Translations under genes and position numbers: made by a program
Part shown: piece by piece, positions 55,740 through 64,000 of the stretch
How the letters are laid out: each line of letters begins with the position of its first letter
Numbering within the stretch: the first letter of the stretch is position 1
The notes under the pieces: generated by a model
Databases searched by the model: none
The model's input: only the letters and a program-made list of their open reading frames with translations
Told to the model about the DNA's origin: nothing
NCBI RefSeq assembly: GCF_000934725.1
Contig: NZ_JYNS01000004.1
Location: 1-64,000 of the forward strand
Source of the DNA: Methyloterricola oryzae
GTDB taxonomy: Bacteria; Pseudomonadota; Gammaproteobacteria; Methylococcales; Methylococcaceae
Direction: 5' to 3'
Length of the DNA: 64,000 nucleotides

Positions 55740-57074
55740 TCACACTGCGCGCGGCGGGTCACTTGCGGTGCCAAGCAACAGATCACTCAGCGTCAGACCG
55801 GCCAGGGCCTGATCCCGGGTCGCTTGCAAGCGTTCGAACAGGCGATCGACTTCCACCATTGACAGATGCCCGGGGCTTTCTCCGCCGCCCCCGAGGGCAT
55901 TCAGAATGTCCTTCAGCAGCAACCGGTCCAGCGCCTTCGCCGGGAGGTAGGCAGGCGCCTCGCCCTGCACCTGGGCGATCATTTCACTGCGAAGTAGAAC
56001 GCTCAGCACCTCAGCGATTCGCTCACGCGGCAGATTCAGATCCGCGGACAAGGATTCGAGGCGAAGTGGCGGTTCACCTTGTAGGAAGGCCCTGCCGATC
56101 CGCACCAACAAGAGAAGCCCAAGCCGCTCCCGCGAATACCGAATGGTCCCGCCATCCTCCGCCTTGAATTCCCTGAATGAAGGAAACTGGGCAAGAAATG
56201 CGATCGCTGCGCCGAGCAAGAGGATCATCCAACTGGCGTACAGCCAGATCATGGACAGAATGACCGTCGCAAATCCCGAGTAGATCGCGCTGTAGCTGGC
56301 GGATCCGACCACCACGGTCGCAAAGGCCCAACCTACGGCCTTCCAGGCCAAACCAGCGCAAACGGCTCCGATCAAGGCCGCGCGCAACCGCACCTGAGTA
56401 TTGGGCAGGAACAGGTAGACGAAAGTGAACGCGCCGATGATGAGCGCATAGGGAACCAGTTGAACCAGCAAAAAATACAGAAATCCGAAGGGCTCCTGCT
56501 CGACCAGCCACTGCACCAGCCGGCCACTGGTCATGGACGCGGTGATGCCCAGCGCCGAGAAGACCAATACGGGCCCTATGAGCACCACGCTGAGGTAATC
56601 GGTGAAGCGGCGCCGCCAAGGACGCTGCTCGCGCACGTGCCAGATCAGGTTGAGGCTGTCCTCGATCTTGCCCAGCAGCGAGACCACCGAGTAGAACAGC
56701 AGCGCCAGGCCCAGGGCACCCAATACGCCCACCTGGATGTTTTCCACAAAACCGAGAATGCGCTGCACGACTTCTTCCCGTTGCTGTCCCAATGGCGCCA
56801 GAGTCTGTAACAGAAACGGCTCCAGTTGGTTGTGCACGCCAAACCCCTTGAGCACGGAAAAGCTGACGGCCAGCAGCGGCGCCAGAGACAGCAGGGTGGT
56901 GTAAACCAGGCCCATGGCGCGGTAATCCAGCGCGTCCTCGCGGATCGCGCGCTGCAAGGCAAAGCCCCAGCGGAGAGCGCCCGCGAGGCGGCCCAGCCAG
57001 GGACTGCGGCTGGACAACTGCGGTGACCAAATCCCCCGCTCGAGAAATTCCTTGACCACACCCACTCGCGACAT
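55740..57074 (-). CDS. YihY/BrkB-family membrane protein
   Basis: This 444-residue protein has a YihY (BrkB) membrane domain (about 30-295, six helices, with 'YTTLLSLAPLLAVSFSVL' and 'YASWMILLLGAAIAFL') and a C-terminal winged-helix-like part (about 310-440). These proteins were once misnamed RNase BN. Function unknown. It stands alone. Confidence 0.9.
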   Translation of the reverse strand: MSRVGVVKEFLERGIWSPQLSSRSPWLGRLAGALRWGFALQRAIREDALDYRAMGLVYTTLLSLAPLLAVSFSVLKGFGVHNQLEPFLLQTLAPLGQQREEVVQRILGFVENIQVGVLGALGLALLFYSVVSLLGKIEDSLNLIWHVREQRPWRRRFTDYLSVVLIGPVLVFSALGITASMTSGRLVQWLVEQEPFGFLYFLLVQLVPYALIIGAFTFVYLFLPNTQVRLRAALIGAVCAGLAWKAVGWAFATVVVGSASYSAIYSGFATVILSMIWLYASWMILLLGAAIAFLAQFPSFREFKAEDGGTIRYSRERLGLLLLVRIGRAFLQGEPPLRLESLSADLNLPRERIAEVLSVLLRSEMIAQVQGEAPAYLPAKALDRLLLKDILNALGGGGESPGHLSMVEVDRLFERLQATRDQALAGLTLSDLLLGTASDPPRAV

Positions 57075-57446
57075 GACTCAACCTATCTCCCTGCATCTCC
57101 CAAAAACGGTGGCGTCGCCGGTCGCCCTGTCTGCAGAACTTGCGGCGGACCTGCGCCACCCGGCACAAGCCGAATTCAGGTTCAGGCATTTGCCGCGGCG
57201 GCTAGGCTATATCCAGCATTCCATCCCGTCGCGGCCTGAACGAACACCCCGTGTCACGCTCTGCAGACGCTTTGGCCATTGAGTCGCCACAATTGCCGGC
57301 GCGTGGCACCAAACCTGCTCCTGAGGGACTTGCATGACCTCTTTTTGCTGGCGGCGGCAGCAAGACGCGACATCCTCGACTTGTCTGGCCGCCAGCCTTT
57401 TCCCCCGCAGCTCAAGCGATGCACTGCAGGGCCTTGGACGCCCCCA
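57075..57446. other. Intergenic region between YihY and LysM genes
   Basis: About 370 bases without a recognisable gene. No promoter or RNA element was identified with confidence. Confidence 0.45.
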
Positions 57447-57917
57447 TCACGCCCGAGACGGAATCCTCAGCACCTGGCCGGGATAAATTTTGTCCGGATG
57501 CTTTAGCATCGGCTTGTTGGCTTCGAATATGGCATTGTAGGCATTGGCATCGCCATAGAACTTCTTGGCGATGGCCGACAGGGTGTCGCCGCGCTCCACG
57601 GTGTGGAACTGGGCTTCGGCATCCACCTCGCCCTCGACGGTCAACGCGTCTTCCACCTGGGCAATGCCCTGCACATTGCCACAGGCCAGCATGACCTTCT
57701 CCCGCGCCTCCTGGCTCGGTACCTTCCCGGACACCCGGGCCGTATGGCTGGCCGTGTCGACCTCGATGGACAGGTCCGTCACCGGCAGTTGCAGCGAGCC
57801 GATGTAGGCGGTGATGGCGCTGCTGGCGGAGCGGTTGGACGAGGCAGTATCGGCGGCCTCGGCCTGAGCGCCGAACAGTTTTTCTCCGGCTTCACGGATA
57901 AAGCTCAATAGACCCAT
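57447..57917 (-). CDS. kbp: BON-LysM protein (Kbp/YgaU-like)
   Basis: This 156-residue protein combines a BON domain (about 35-95) with a C-terminal LysM domain (HTVERGDTLSAIAKKFYGDANAYNAI, about 105-154), the layout of the potassium-binding protein Kbp (YgaU). It has no signal peptide, which also fits Kbp. The start at 57917 is fixed by an AAGGGGGA site a few bases upstream. It is divergent from the yidB gene. Confidence 0.87.
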   Translation of the reverse strand: MGLLSFIREAGEKLFGAQAEAADTASSNRSASSAITAYIGSLQLPVTDLSIEVDTASHTARVSGKVPSQEAREKVMLACGNVQGIAQVEDALTVEGEVDAEAQFHTVERGDTLSAIAKKFYGDANAYNAIFEANKPMLKHPDKIYPGQVLRIPSRA

Positions 57918-58077
57918 GGCATTCCCCCTTCGTTGATGAACTGGATTCGGCAATCCCGACGGAGGGCTCCGGCAGGCGCAGCCAAGGCCAGGGTACCCGA
58001 ATGAGGGGCAAAAGTCTGTTAAATTGGAGCACCGGCCGCGCGTGGCCGGCATCCCTCGTGAATGAAGGAGTCCTGCT

Positions 58078-58476
58078 ATGAGTTTTCTGAGCGATCTGGC
58101 GCAAGGCGCCTTGGAAGCCGTTTTGAAACAGGCCGGCCAGTCACCGGAGCTGCAGTCGGGCCTTGCCGAGCTGCTAAATCGTGCCGGCGGACTGGATGGA
58201 CTATCCCAGAAATTCCAGCAAGGAGGGCTGGGTAGCGTCATTTCCTCGTGGATAGGAACCGGCGCCAATGAGTCCATAGGCGCGGACCAGCTCAAGTCGG
58301 TGCTCGGCCCTGAATTGGTCACTGGCCTGGCATCCAAGCTAGGCATCGACGCGGACACGGCCAGCAATCAACTAGCCAGCCTGTTGCCGGTGCTGATCGA
58401 CAAGCTGACGCCCGATGGGCAGGTTCCACAAAGTTCGGACCTGAGCCAGGCCCTGTCCGGGATCTTCAAGGTGTAG
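58078..58476 (+). CDS. yidB: YidB family protein (DUF937)
   Basis: The product is 132 residues with the DUF937 pattern 'AELLNRAGGLDGLSQKFQQGGLGSVISSWIG' (about 30-62) and 'LPVLIDKLTPDGQVP'. YidB-like proteins are small and of unknown function. A GAAGGAG site precedes the ATG. Confidence 0.9.
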   Translation: MSFLSDLAQGALEAVLKQAGQSPELQSGLAELLNRAGGLDGLSQKFQQGGLGSVISSWIGTGANESIGADQLKSVLGPELVTGLASKLGIDADTASNQLASLLPVLIDKLTPDGQVPQSSDLSQALSGIFKV

Positions 58477-58558
58477 CGACGACGGAAGTGTAAGCCAGCC
58501 GGCGCGAGCTGCGCCGGCGCCTGGTTCTGCGCCTATGCAGACAGATCGGGCTCCCGGC

Positions 58559-59347
58559 TCAGCGGGCCAGGGCCGGCTCGGCCAGCAACACGGCCTTATC
58601 CGCCTTTAGCCGCGCCAAGGCATCCGCAACGGCAGGCTCGGGAACCGTACCGTCACCGATGCGCACGGTATAGACCCCGTGCGCACTGGGCCCACCCACG
58701 ATGCTCGCGTTCACCGAAAGCAAAAGGGCTGTCAGATCCTTTTGCAAAGCCTCATCGGAAAACACCAGGCGCACATCGTTGCGCCCGAATTGCTGCATGC
58801 TGCCCTGGGTCGCCAAGGTGTGATAGGCGGGCGCCGAAGAACCCGGCGCAGCATCCTTCAGCAGCATCGGGACAGATCCCCCCAGCACTGCAAGAATGGC
58901 CAGCGCCAGCCAGGTACCGCACTTCAGCCTCTTGATGGCGGCGGTTGCGCCCACCGGCCCGTCCTTGCCCGCCGCTTCGCGCACGGCGGGACGCGCAGCC
59001 TGCATAATGGCATCCACCACCTGCGGGTCCAGTTCGTCTTTGCGGAAAAAATAGGAAGCGCCGGCGGCCTCCGCCACCTCCCGGTATTCGGGCTCGCCAT
59101 GTGCCGTCATGATGACGACGGGCATATCCGGATAAACTCGGCGCACTTGCCGCGCCAGTTCGATCCCGTTGCTGTCAGGCAGCTTGATATCCAGAAACAG
59201 CACGTCGGGCCTGAGACGGTCCAGGCGCGCGGCCAGATCCGCGCCTTCCCACGCGCTTTCGATGCGCATGCCGGGATTGCGGGTTTGTAGATGTTCGCGC
59301 AGACAATCGTGAAACTGCTGATTGTCGTCCACGATCAGGGCTTTCAT
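58559..59347 (-). CDS. Receiver-domain protein with membrane helix and periplasmic domain
   Basis: The product is 262 residues. Residues 1-120 form a receiver domain with Asp7/Asp8, phospho-acceptor Asp53 (FLDIKLPD) and Lys103, all present. A membrane helix follows (about 146-164, LALAILAVLGGSVPML), then about 98 residues that would be periplasmic. That part ends 'VRIGDGTVPEP' and 'ALARLKADKAVLLAEPAL', which resembles the C-terminal domain of certain anti-sigma-factor-like and Fervidolysin-type proteins. A receiver domain tied to the membrane is unusual; phosphorylation might alter the outer domain or a partner. The start at 59347 is preferred to 59374. It lies 206 bases after the SCO-cytochrome gene on the same strand. 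Confidence 0.82.
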   Translation of the reverse strand: MKALIVDDNQQFHDCLREHLQTRNPGMRIESAWEGADLAARLDRLRPDVLFLDIKLPDSNGIELARQVRRVYPDMPVVIMTAHGEPEYREVAEAAGASYFFRKDELDPQVVDAIMQAARPAVREAAGKDGPVGATAAIKRLKCGTWLALAILAVLGGSVPMLLKDAAPGSSAPAYHTLATQGSMQQFGRNDVRLVFSDEALQKDLTALLLSVNASIVGGPSAHGVYTVRIGDGTVPEPAVADALARLKADKAVLLAEPALAR

Positions 59348-59553
59348 TGTCTCGCTACCACTTTGTAGGCACATATCAACCTCTTGGAAGGCACCGCCGA
59401 CGGATACTCGGAACCTTACGTGTCACAGATATGATACATACCCAAAAAAGCGCGGACATAGGGTCTTCACTGTAGATTGAGCTAGGGTTTCAACGCTTCG
59501 GGAAACCAAACCGTTTCCGCCTTGTCTGGACAGGCCACAGGCGCCGGCGTGGG

Positions 59554-60492
59554 TCACATCGTGCCGCCCCGTGAATCCAAATACTCGAGCAGGACATCCA
59601 CATCCCGGTCGCTGAGGCGCAGGTTGGGCATGATCACCTGGTTGTACCGGGTAAATAATGTCTGGGCGATGGGATCCTTCTCGGCCAGCACCTGATCCGG
59701 TGTCTTCAGCCAGCGCACCAGCCAGTTGCGGTCGCGGTTGCGGGTCACTCCAGCCAGGTCCGGTCCCAAGGTATCGCCGGCGCCCACGGTGTGACAGACC
59801 TGGCAGCGCCGGCGGAACAGGTCCTCGCCGGGATCGATGGTAATCGTGTGGGGCGCCGCCGCATAACTGCCATCGGCGACCGCGGGACGGCTGAAGTTGA
59901 ACAGCTCGTCCCCCAACACACGGGCCAGCACCTTGGGATTATCGAAGGTGGAACGCTGCTTCCATTGACCCGTGGCTTCATTGCCGACAATCAGGTTCAT
60001 GGTATGGTCGCTGCGCCCCTCGCCCTCCTCGGCCAGACCCAGCTTTTGGCGCAGTTGGTTGATCTCGGCTTCCTTTCCCGTCAGGAACTGCCAGCCGGGC
60101 GCCACCTTGTAGCGCTTCGCGTACTCCTTGAGCCGCGCGGGCGTGTCATGCTTGGGATCGATGGTGATGGAGTACATGAATATGTCACGCCCCACCCGAT
60201 CGCCCAAGGCCTCCTGGACCTGTCGCAGCTTGGCCGTCTCCAGGGGACAGGCGTCCTTACAGCCCGCATAGACGAAGTTGATCATGACCACCTTGCCCTT
60301 GAGCATATCGTCATAGAATCGGAGCTTCTTCCCGTCCTGGTTAATCAGCACGCTATTGGGGAAAAAGTTGGCCCCCCAGGGCGAGCCCCTCGGGGCCGCC
60401 GCGACAGGCTCGACAATGCCCGCCAGACAAAGTGTTGCTAGCAGCAGGATGGCCAGCCACACCTGCCGATTGCTTGAATTGGTTTCGTTCAT
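59554..60492 (-). CDS. SCO1/SenC-cytochrome c fusion protein
   Basis: The product is 312 residues. A signal peptide (ending VEPVAAA) leads to a SCO-type thioredoxin-like domain with Cys78 and Cys82 (GCKDACP, CxxxC copper site) and His near 162 (SDHTMNLIVG) as the third copper ligand. A C-terminal cytochrome c domain carries CQVCH at 229-233. SCO proteins deliver copper to, or reduce, copper enzymes. The heme could supply electrons. The gene follows the multicopper oxidase by about 130 bases and probably serves it. Start chosen by the AGAGGTGG site before ATG 60492. Confidence 0.9.
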   Translation of the reverse strand: MNETNSSNRQVWLAILLLATLCLAGIVEPVAAAPRGSPWGANFFPNSVLINQDGKKLRFYDDMLKGKVVMINFVYAGCKDACPLETAKLRQVQEALGDRVGRDIFMYSITIDPKHDTPARLKEYAKRYKVAPGWQFLTGKEAEINQLRQKLGLAEEGEGRSDHTMNLIVGNEATGQWKQRSTFDNPKVLARVLGDELFNFSRPAVADGSYAAAPHTITIDPGEDLFRRRCQVCHTVGAGDTLGPDLAGVTRNRDRNWLVRWLKTPDQVLAEKDPIAQTLFTRYNQVIMPNLRLSDRDVDVLLEYLDSRGGTM

Positions 60493-60586
60493 GATCCACC
60501 TCTTTTCGCCCGAACTGCGGGCGAGGAGAAATCGCGAGGTATCGGGCCGCGGATGTCGCGGCTCCGTTTCGATTGAATGGGAAGGT

Positions 60587-60610
60587 GGCCGCCGCACCAA
60601 AGCGGCGGCC
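60587..60610 (-). terminator. Hairpin after the multicopper oxidase gene
   Basis: GGCCGCCGC (60587-60595) pairs with GCGGCGGCC (60602-60610) around a 6-base loop. It lies just past the multicopper oxidase stop and could reduce read-through into the SCO gene. No T-run follows. Confidence 0.5.
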
Positions 60611-60625
60611 CCAGGTTACCGGCCG

Positions 60626-63600
60626 TTATTTCACGGCCGCGGATGCCACCCCGCCGTTGGCGGACCAGACGCAGACGCTCGTGGGTGTGACGTTCTTGGC
60701 CGATAACGACCAGGCTCCGGCGCTCGTGACTGCGCTGCTCCCCAAGATGGAGCCGGCACAGGCCGTCGCCGAGGCGTTCATCCCGCCGGAATAGACCATG
60801 ACGCTTGGCGCGTAGGCGTTATTGAGCTTGCTCAGGCTGCCTGCCACGGACAAGGTCTTTTTGCTGATTGCCGCCTTGCTGATGGTCACTTTGTCAGTCG
60901 TCGGATTGGCGTTCACGGTCAAGCTGACCGTGGCTGGCGCCGAGGTGCCGCCGGAGTTGGTCGCTGTGTAGGTAAAGGAATCCGCGCCGGAGTAGCCTGC
61001 GGTCGGCGTATAGGTGATCTGGCCCGCGGCGGGGCTGTTGGCGGTCACCTTTCCATGGGCCGGAGCCGAGGCAATCGACAAGCTGCAGCCGGATCCACAG
61101 TTGCTGTCGTTGGCGACGACGTTGATTCCTATAACCGTATCCTGCTGGGTCGTGGCCGAGTCGGCGACGGTCACCGGAGCGGCCAGCGGCGGGGGCGGCG
61201 TGACACCTCCGGTCACATTCACGGTCACCGTAGCCACGTTGGACACTTTCGAGCCCGTGGTGGTGTCCTTGACGGTGTAGGTGAAGCTGTAGGTGCCGTT
61301 GTCCGTCCCCAGGTAGCTAACGGTGCCATTGCCGTTGTTGATCGCTTTTCCGTTGCCTGACACCGATCCGATGACCAGGGTAGCCGGGTCGCAGTTACCC
61401 ACACAGGAGTCATTATCCAGCACCTGGATAATTGCCGGCACGCCAGCGGTCGCCGCCGCCGTGTCGTTTGCGGCAACAGGACCCGCCACCGAACCCAGGA
61501 ACGTCGTTTGCTGGCCGGACTTGTAGGTCGGAACATCCGTCGTGTTGGTGTTCATGTAATTCACGCCATCCCAGGATGGGAAAGGCGACTGAATGGCCAC
61601 CGTCTGGCCGGGATGCTGACTGTCCCAACGTAGCAGCATGGCGTTGTCCTCATGCTGGGTGTTGTGGCAGTGCTCCACGTAGGTTCCCTGGAATTCGCGC
61701 ACGCGGATGGCGATATCGACGCTGTCGGTCGTATCGGCCATGGGTCCAATGCGGTACATGTCCTTGCGAGCACCTTTTTCCCACAGGGGCGGAGCCACGC
61801 CGCCGCGCTCCAGGATCTGGCCCTCCTCGAAGTGGATGTGCACGGGGTGACTCCAGCCCTGGCCGCCGTTGCGGATGTGCCAGATTTCCACGCTGTTGGC
61901 GCTGCCGTCCTTGCCCGTGCCATCCGGGGCCGCCGAAACACGGTCAAACAAGCCTTCGACGCTGGTAGCGTTATAAGACTGTCCTCCGTCGGTGCTGATG
62001 GTCCAGGGCTTGACATCGCCGCCGCGGTTGAAGGTGAAGGTACGTTCCTTGGCATTGGCCAGTTCCTGCTTGCTGAACCCCGGCAGCGGGATCATCGTCT
62101 TCTTACCCTCGACATAGTCCGCCGGGTTCATGCTGACGTCCTGAGCCCCAGCCTGCATGGCCTGCACCCTGAATTCCATGAAGGAACCAACCACCGGATC
62201 GCAACTGGCCGGGCAGCCGCTCTTGGAATACGCCCCGCTCAGCACCTGGGCAAGCGGAATCGCCTGCTTCGGACCCTTGCCGTCCTCGTGCTCCAGCAAG
62301 TTCACGAAATACAGCTTGCTGCCGACGGGTACCTGACTGAAGTCCACCACGATGTCATAGCGCTCGGCGATACCCTGCGACGGCAGGCCCTCGGGGGATT
62401 GCACATTGGGGAACGGCACCGCATGCTCGAGAATGTTGCCGTCGTTGGCGACCAGATGGAAAGGCACCTGATTGTAGGAGACGCCCGAACCGGATGGCCC
62501 CGGATACTTTCCGCCGGAACCTGAAACCTGCTGCACCAGGGCCAGCTTCCAGTAGCGCGAGACACTCCCGTTCAGGATGCGGAAGCGATACCGGCGCGCC
62601 CGCACGTCGAAATACGGCTTGTAGAGGAAATTGACCGTGGCCACATCGCCCAGGAAACCGTCGGTCTGGAAGGTGTTGAACCAGAGTTGCCCCTGAGAGT
62701 CGAAAGCCTTGTCCGCCACCACCAGATTGATGTCGTAATCGCGGTTGCCCCAATCCAGCGCCGTGCCGCTGGGCAAACGCAGGTTGATGCCGTCATTCAG
62801 CCCCTCGTTGCCGCGGTCGATGGCGCTGTAGTAATTCATCATCGCGGCATTGCCCTTGTAGACGTTCTGGGCGGTGTAATCGACCATGTGGTCGTGAAAC
62901 CAGTGGGTGCTCATGGTCTCGTGCCAATTGCCCCGCACCTTCTTGACGCCGCCCCAGGTGGCACAATTGCCGGGACGCGGATCGAAACAGGCAGGGCTGC
63001 CCGCCTTGGAGTTCTTCTCCTGCAGAATGGGATCGCTGGAGTTGATGGGCACGCTGTCATGACCGGCGAGCACCATGGGCCAACGGTAGTCATAGAATTC
63101 GCCGGGGAAGAAATAGGCGCCGGCGTAACCATCGCTCTCGGCCGGGTTGTGGCCATTGTGCTCGTGGGTCGTAATGGTGTGCTTGCCGAATCCGTAGTTC
63201 GCCGAGTCGTCGATCGGCAATGCGTTGTAGTGGCGGAACAGTATTGTCCTGCCATAGGGCGCCATCAGCAGTTTTGGAGGCAAGGTGCCGTCGAAAGTCC
63301 AAAGTGCCTGCGGGTTTTGGATGGGCATCTTGGGATGGAAGCGGATTTCGATACCGGCGGTTGTGCCATCAAAGCCGGGGAGTCCGGTGGTGTTATGGTA
63401 GAGTCCGCCAGTACCAAACTCGCCGTACGTGTAACCGTGCGATTGCAGGTTATCGCGCAGGCCGCCGTTCTTGCGCGCCCCCGCCATCGCGGTCTGAAAA
63501 TAGACCGCGCCGGCATCGGACGTCGGCGGGAAATCGCTCCAGCGCTGGTGCGCAAAGTCTTCGCCCCCTGGACGCCCTTCGAGAACGCCCGTCATCGGAC

Positions 63601-63979
63601 GGCCGATGCAATCGCTGATCCGGGCGCTCCAAGGATTTGGAGAACTGGTATTGGCCAGGCGTTGGGTAGGCGGATATAAGGGTTCGCTGAGGAATTTATC
63701 CAGGTCGGCGGAATACGTGCTGGGATTCAGGGGGCCCTCGCACCCTCCCGGTTCCGGCAGGGAATGGGCGGATGCACTAGTCGGCAGCGGCTGCGGTCCA
63801 AACTCTTCGAACATCAGCATCTTCTGGGTGAACGGCGCGGCACCGAACAAGGGGCTGGACCCCGCGCCCGTAGGCACATCGAACTTGGCGTGGGCCGGAG
63901 CCGCCAGCCCGAGACCGATGACGGCGGCCACCGCGGCGGTCAGGACAGACCTGGAAATCCCCGATAGCGGCATGGCCAT
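60626..63979 (-). CDS. Large multicopper oxidase with Ig-like C-terminal repeats
   Basis: The product is 1117 residues with a signal peptide (ending PAHA). Four copper motifs are visible in order: HEHNGHN near 270, HWFHDH near 356, HPVHIH near 710 and HCHNTQH near 768, i.e. a complete type 1/2/3 set. After about residue 830 come two Ig/cadherin-like repeats ('YSFTYTVKDT' and 'GYSGADSFTYTATN') and a C-terminal domain, so the protein is probably surface-associated. The size and domain plan resemble MofA/MnxG-like manganese oxidases, but substrate cannot be told from sequence. The start at 63979 lacks a visible ribosome site and the window ends 21 bases upstream, so a longer N-terminus is possible. 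Confidence 0.87.
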   Translation of the reverse strand: MAMPLSGISRSVLTAAVAAVIGLGLAAPAHAKFDVPTGAGSSPLFGAAPFTQKMLMFEEFGPQPLPTSASAHSLPEPGGCEGPLNPSTYSADLDKFLSEPLYPPTQRLANTSSPNPWSARISDCIGRPMTGVLEGRPGGEDFAHQRWSDFPPTSDAGAVYFQTAMAGARKNGGLRDNLQSHGYTYGEFGTGGLYHNTTGLPGFDGTTAGIEIRFHPKMPIQNPQALWTFDGTLPPKLLMAPYGRTILFRHYNALPIDDSANYGFGKHTITTHEHNGHNPAESDGYAGAYFFPGEFYDYRWPMVLAGHDSVPINSSDPILQEKNSKAGSPACFDPRPGNCATWGGVKKVRGNWHETMSTHWFHDHMVDYTAQNVYKGNAAMMNYYSAIDRGNEGLNDGINLRLPSGTALDWGNRDYDINLVVADKAFDSQGQLWFNTFQTDGFLGDVATVNFLYKPYFDVRARRYRFRILNGSVSRYWKLALVQQVSGSGGKYPGPSGSGVSYNQVPFHLVANDGNILEHAVPFPNVQSPEGLPSQGIAERYDIVVDFSQVPVGSKLYFVNLLEHEDGKGPKQAIPLAQVLSGAYSKSGCPASCDPVVGSFMEFRVQAMQAGAQDVSMNPADYVEGKKTMIPLPGFSKQELANAKERTFTFNRGGDVKPWTISTDGGQSYNATSVEGLFDRVSAAPDGTGKDGSANSVEIWHIRNGGQGWSHPVHIHFEEGQILERGGVAPPLWEKGARKDMYRIGPMADTTDSVDIAIRVREFQGTYVEHCHNTQHEDNAMLLRWDSQHPGQTVAIQSPFPSWDGVNYMNTNTTDVPTYKSGQQTTFLGSVAGPVAANDTAAATAGVPAIIQVLDNDSCVGNCDPATLVIGSVSGNGKAINNGNGTVSYLGTDNGTYSFTYTVKDTTTGSKVSNVATVTVNVTGGVTPPPPLAAPVTVADSATTQQDTVIGINVVANDSNCGSGCSLSIASAPAHGKVTANSPAAGQITYTPTAGYSGADSFTYTATNSGGTSAPATVSLTVNANPTTDKVTISKAAISKKTLSVAGSLSKLNNAYAPSVMVYSGGMNASATACAGSILGSSAVTSAGAWSLSAKNVTPTSVCVWSANGGVASAAVK

Positions 63980-64000
63980 CGAAGCGGAATTGGAAACGCA

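Overview
The window reads as one 64 kb stretch of chromosome from a high-GC gammaproteobacterium, most likely a Methylococcaceae-type methanotroph. Two lines of evidence support this. The gene orders are gammaproteobacterial: miaB-ybeZ-ybeY-corC-lnt, smpB divergent from ratA-ratB, and cpxRA divergent from cpxP. There is also an archaeal-type C1 cofactor cluster (DHPS-like DUF6513, DUF447, mfnB) and a formaldehyde-activating-enzyme (Fae) homologue, both typical of methylotrophs that use tetrahydromethanopterin/methanofuran. No methane monooxygenase or methanol dehydrogenase lies in the window, so methanotrophy is inference.

Layout. 1-0.3 kb: right end of an IS66-family element. 0.38-2.4 kb: groESL with a sigma-32-like promoter. 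2.6-10.4 kb: mixed genes (DUF4340 protein, lipoprotein, isolated hypE, an ABC half-transporter with a damaged ATPase, tyrS, erpA). 10.4-16.2 kb: rlpA-like gene and the miaB-ybeZ-ybeY-corC-lnt operon. 17-22.4 kb: rhomboid protease and glcDEF. 22.6-24.7 kb: SoxCD-like sulfite dehydrogenase pair and tRNA-Leu(CAG). 25-28.5 kb: zinc-ribbon protein, a sigma-54 activator preceded by tandem palindromic operators, an HDOD protein and acylphosphatase. 28.5-31.9 kb: DUF202 protein, aspartic protease, secreted repeat protein. 31.9-35.8 kb: C1 cofactor operon and pyrD. 35.8-38.4 kb: Fae homologue, lipoprotein, beta/gamma-crystallin-like protein, second aspartic protease, zinc-ribbon membrane protein. 38.7-44.1 kb: small ORF, large Hsp70, small membrane protein, pseudoazurin-like cupredoxin, cytochrome c. 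44.1-52.7 kb: AI-2E exporter, D,D-carboxypeptidase with SPOR domain, smpB, NSS transporter, ratAB, hydrolase, zwf, acuI-like reductase. 52.7-57.1 kb: a run of five hairpins, cpxA/cpxR/cpxP with a perfect Cpx box, and YihY. 57.4-64 kb: LysM protein, YidB, a membrane-anchored receiver protein, an SCO1-cytochrome c fusion and a large multicopper oxidase.

How the genes fit together. Several units concern C1 metabolism and redox chemistry: H4MPT/methanofuran synthesis, the Fae homologue, glycolate oxidation, sulfite oxidation, G6P dehydrogenase, cupredoxin, cytochromes and the copper oxidase with its SCO partner. Others concern envelope upkeep: Lnt, RlpA, D,D-carboxypeptidase, Cpx, rhomboid and LysM. 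The most unusual items are the Fae homologue that has lost its catalytic His, the receiver domain tied to a membrane and periplasmic domain, the ABC protein with degenerate Walker motifs, the operator array before the Cys/His-rich PAS sigma-54 activator, and the five-hairpin block. I saw no CRISPR array, rRNA, prophage or recognisable defence island.
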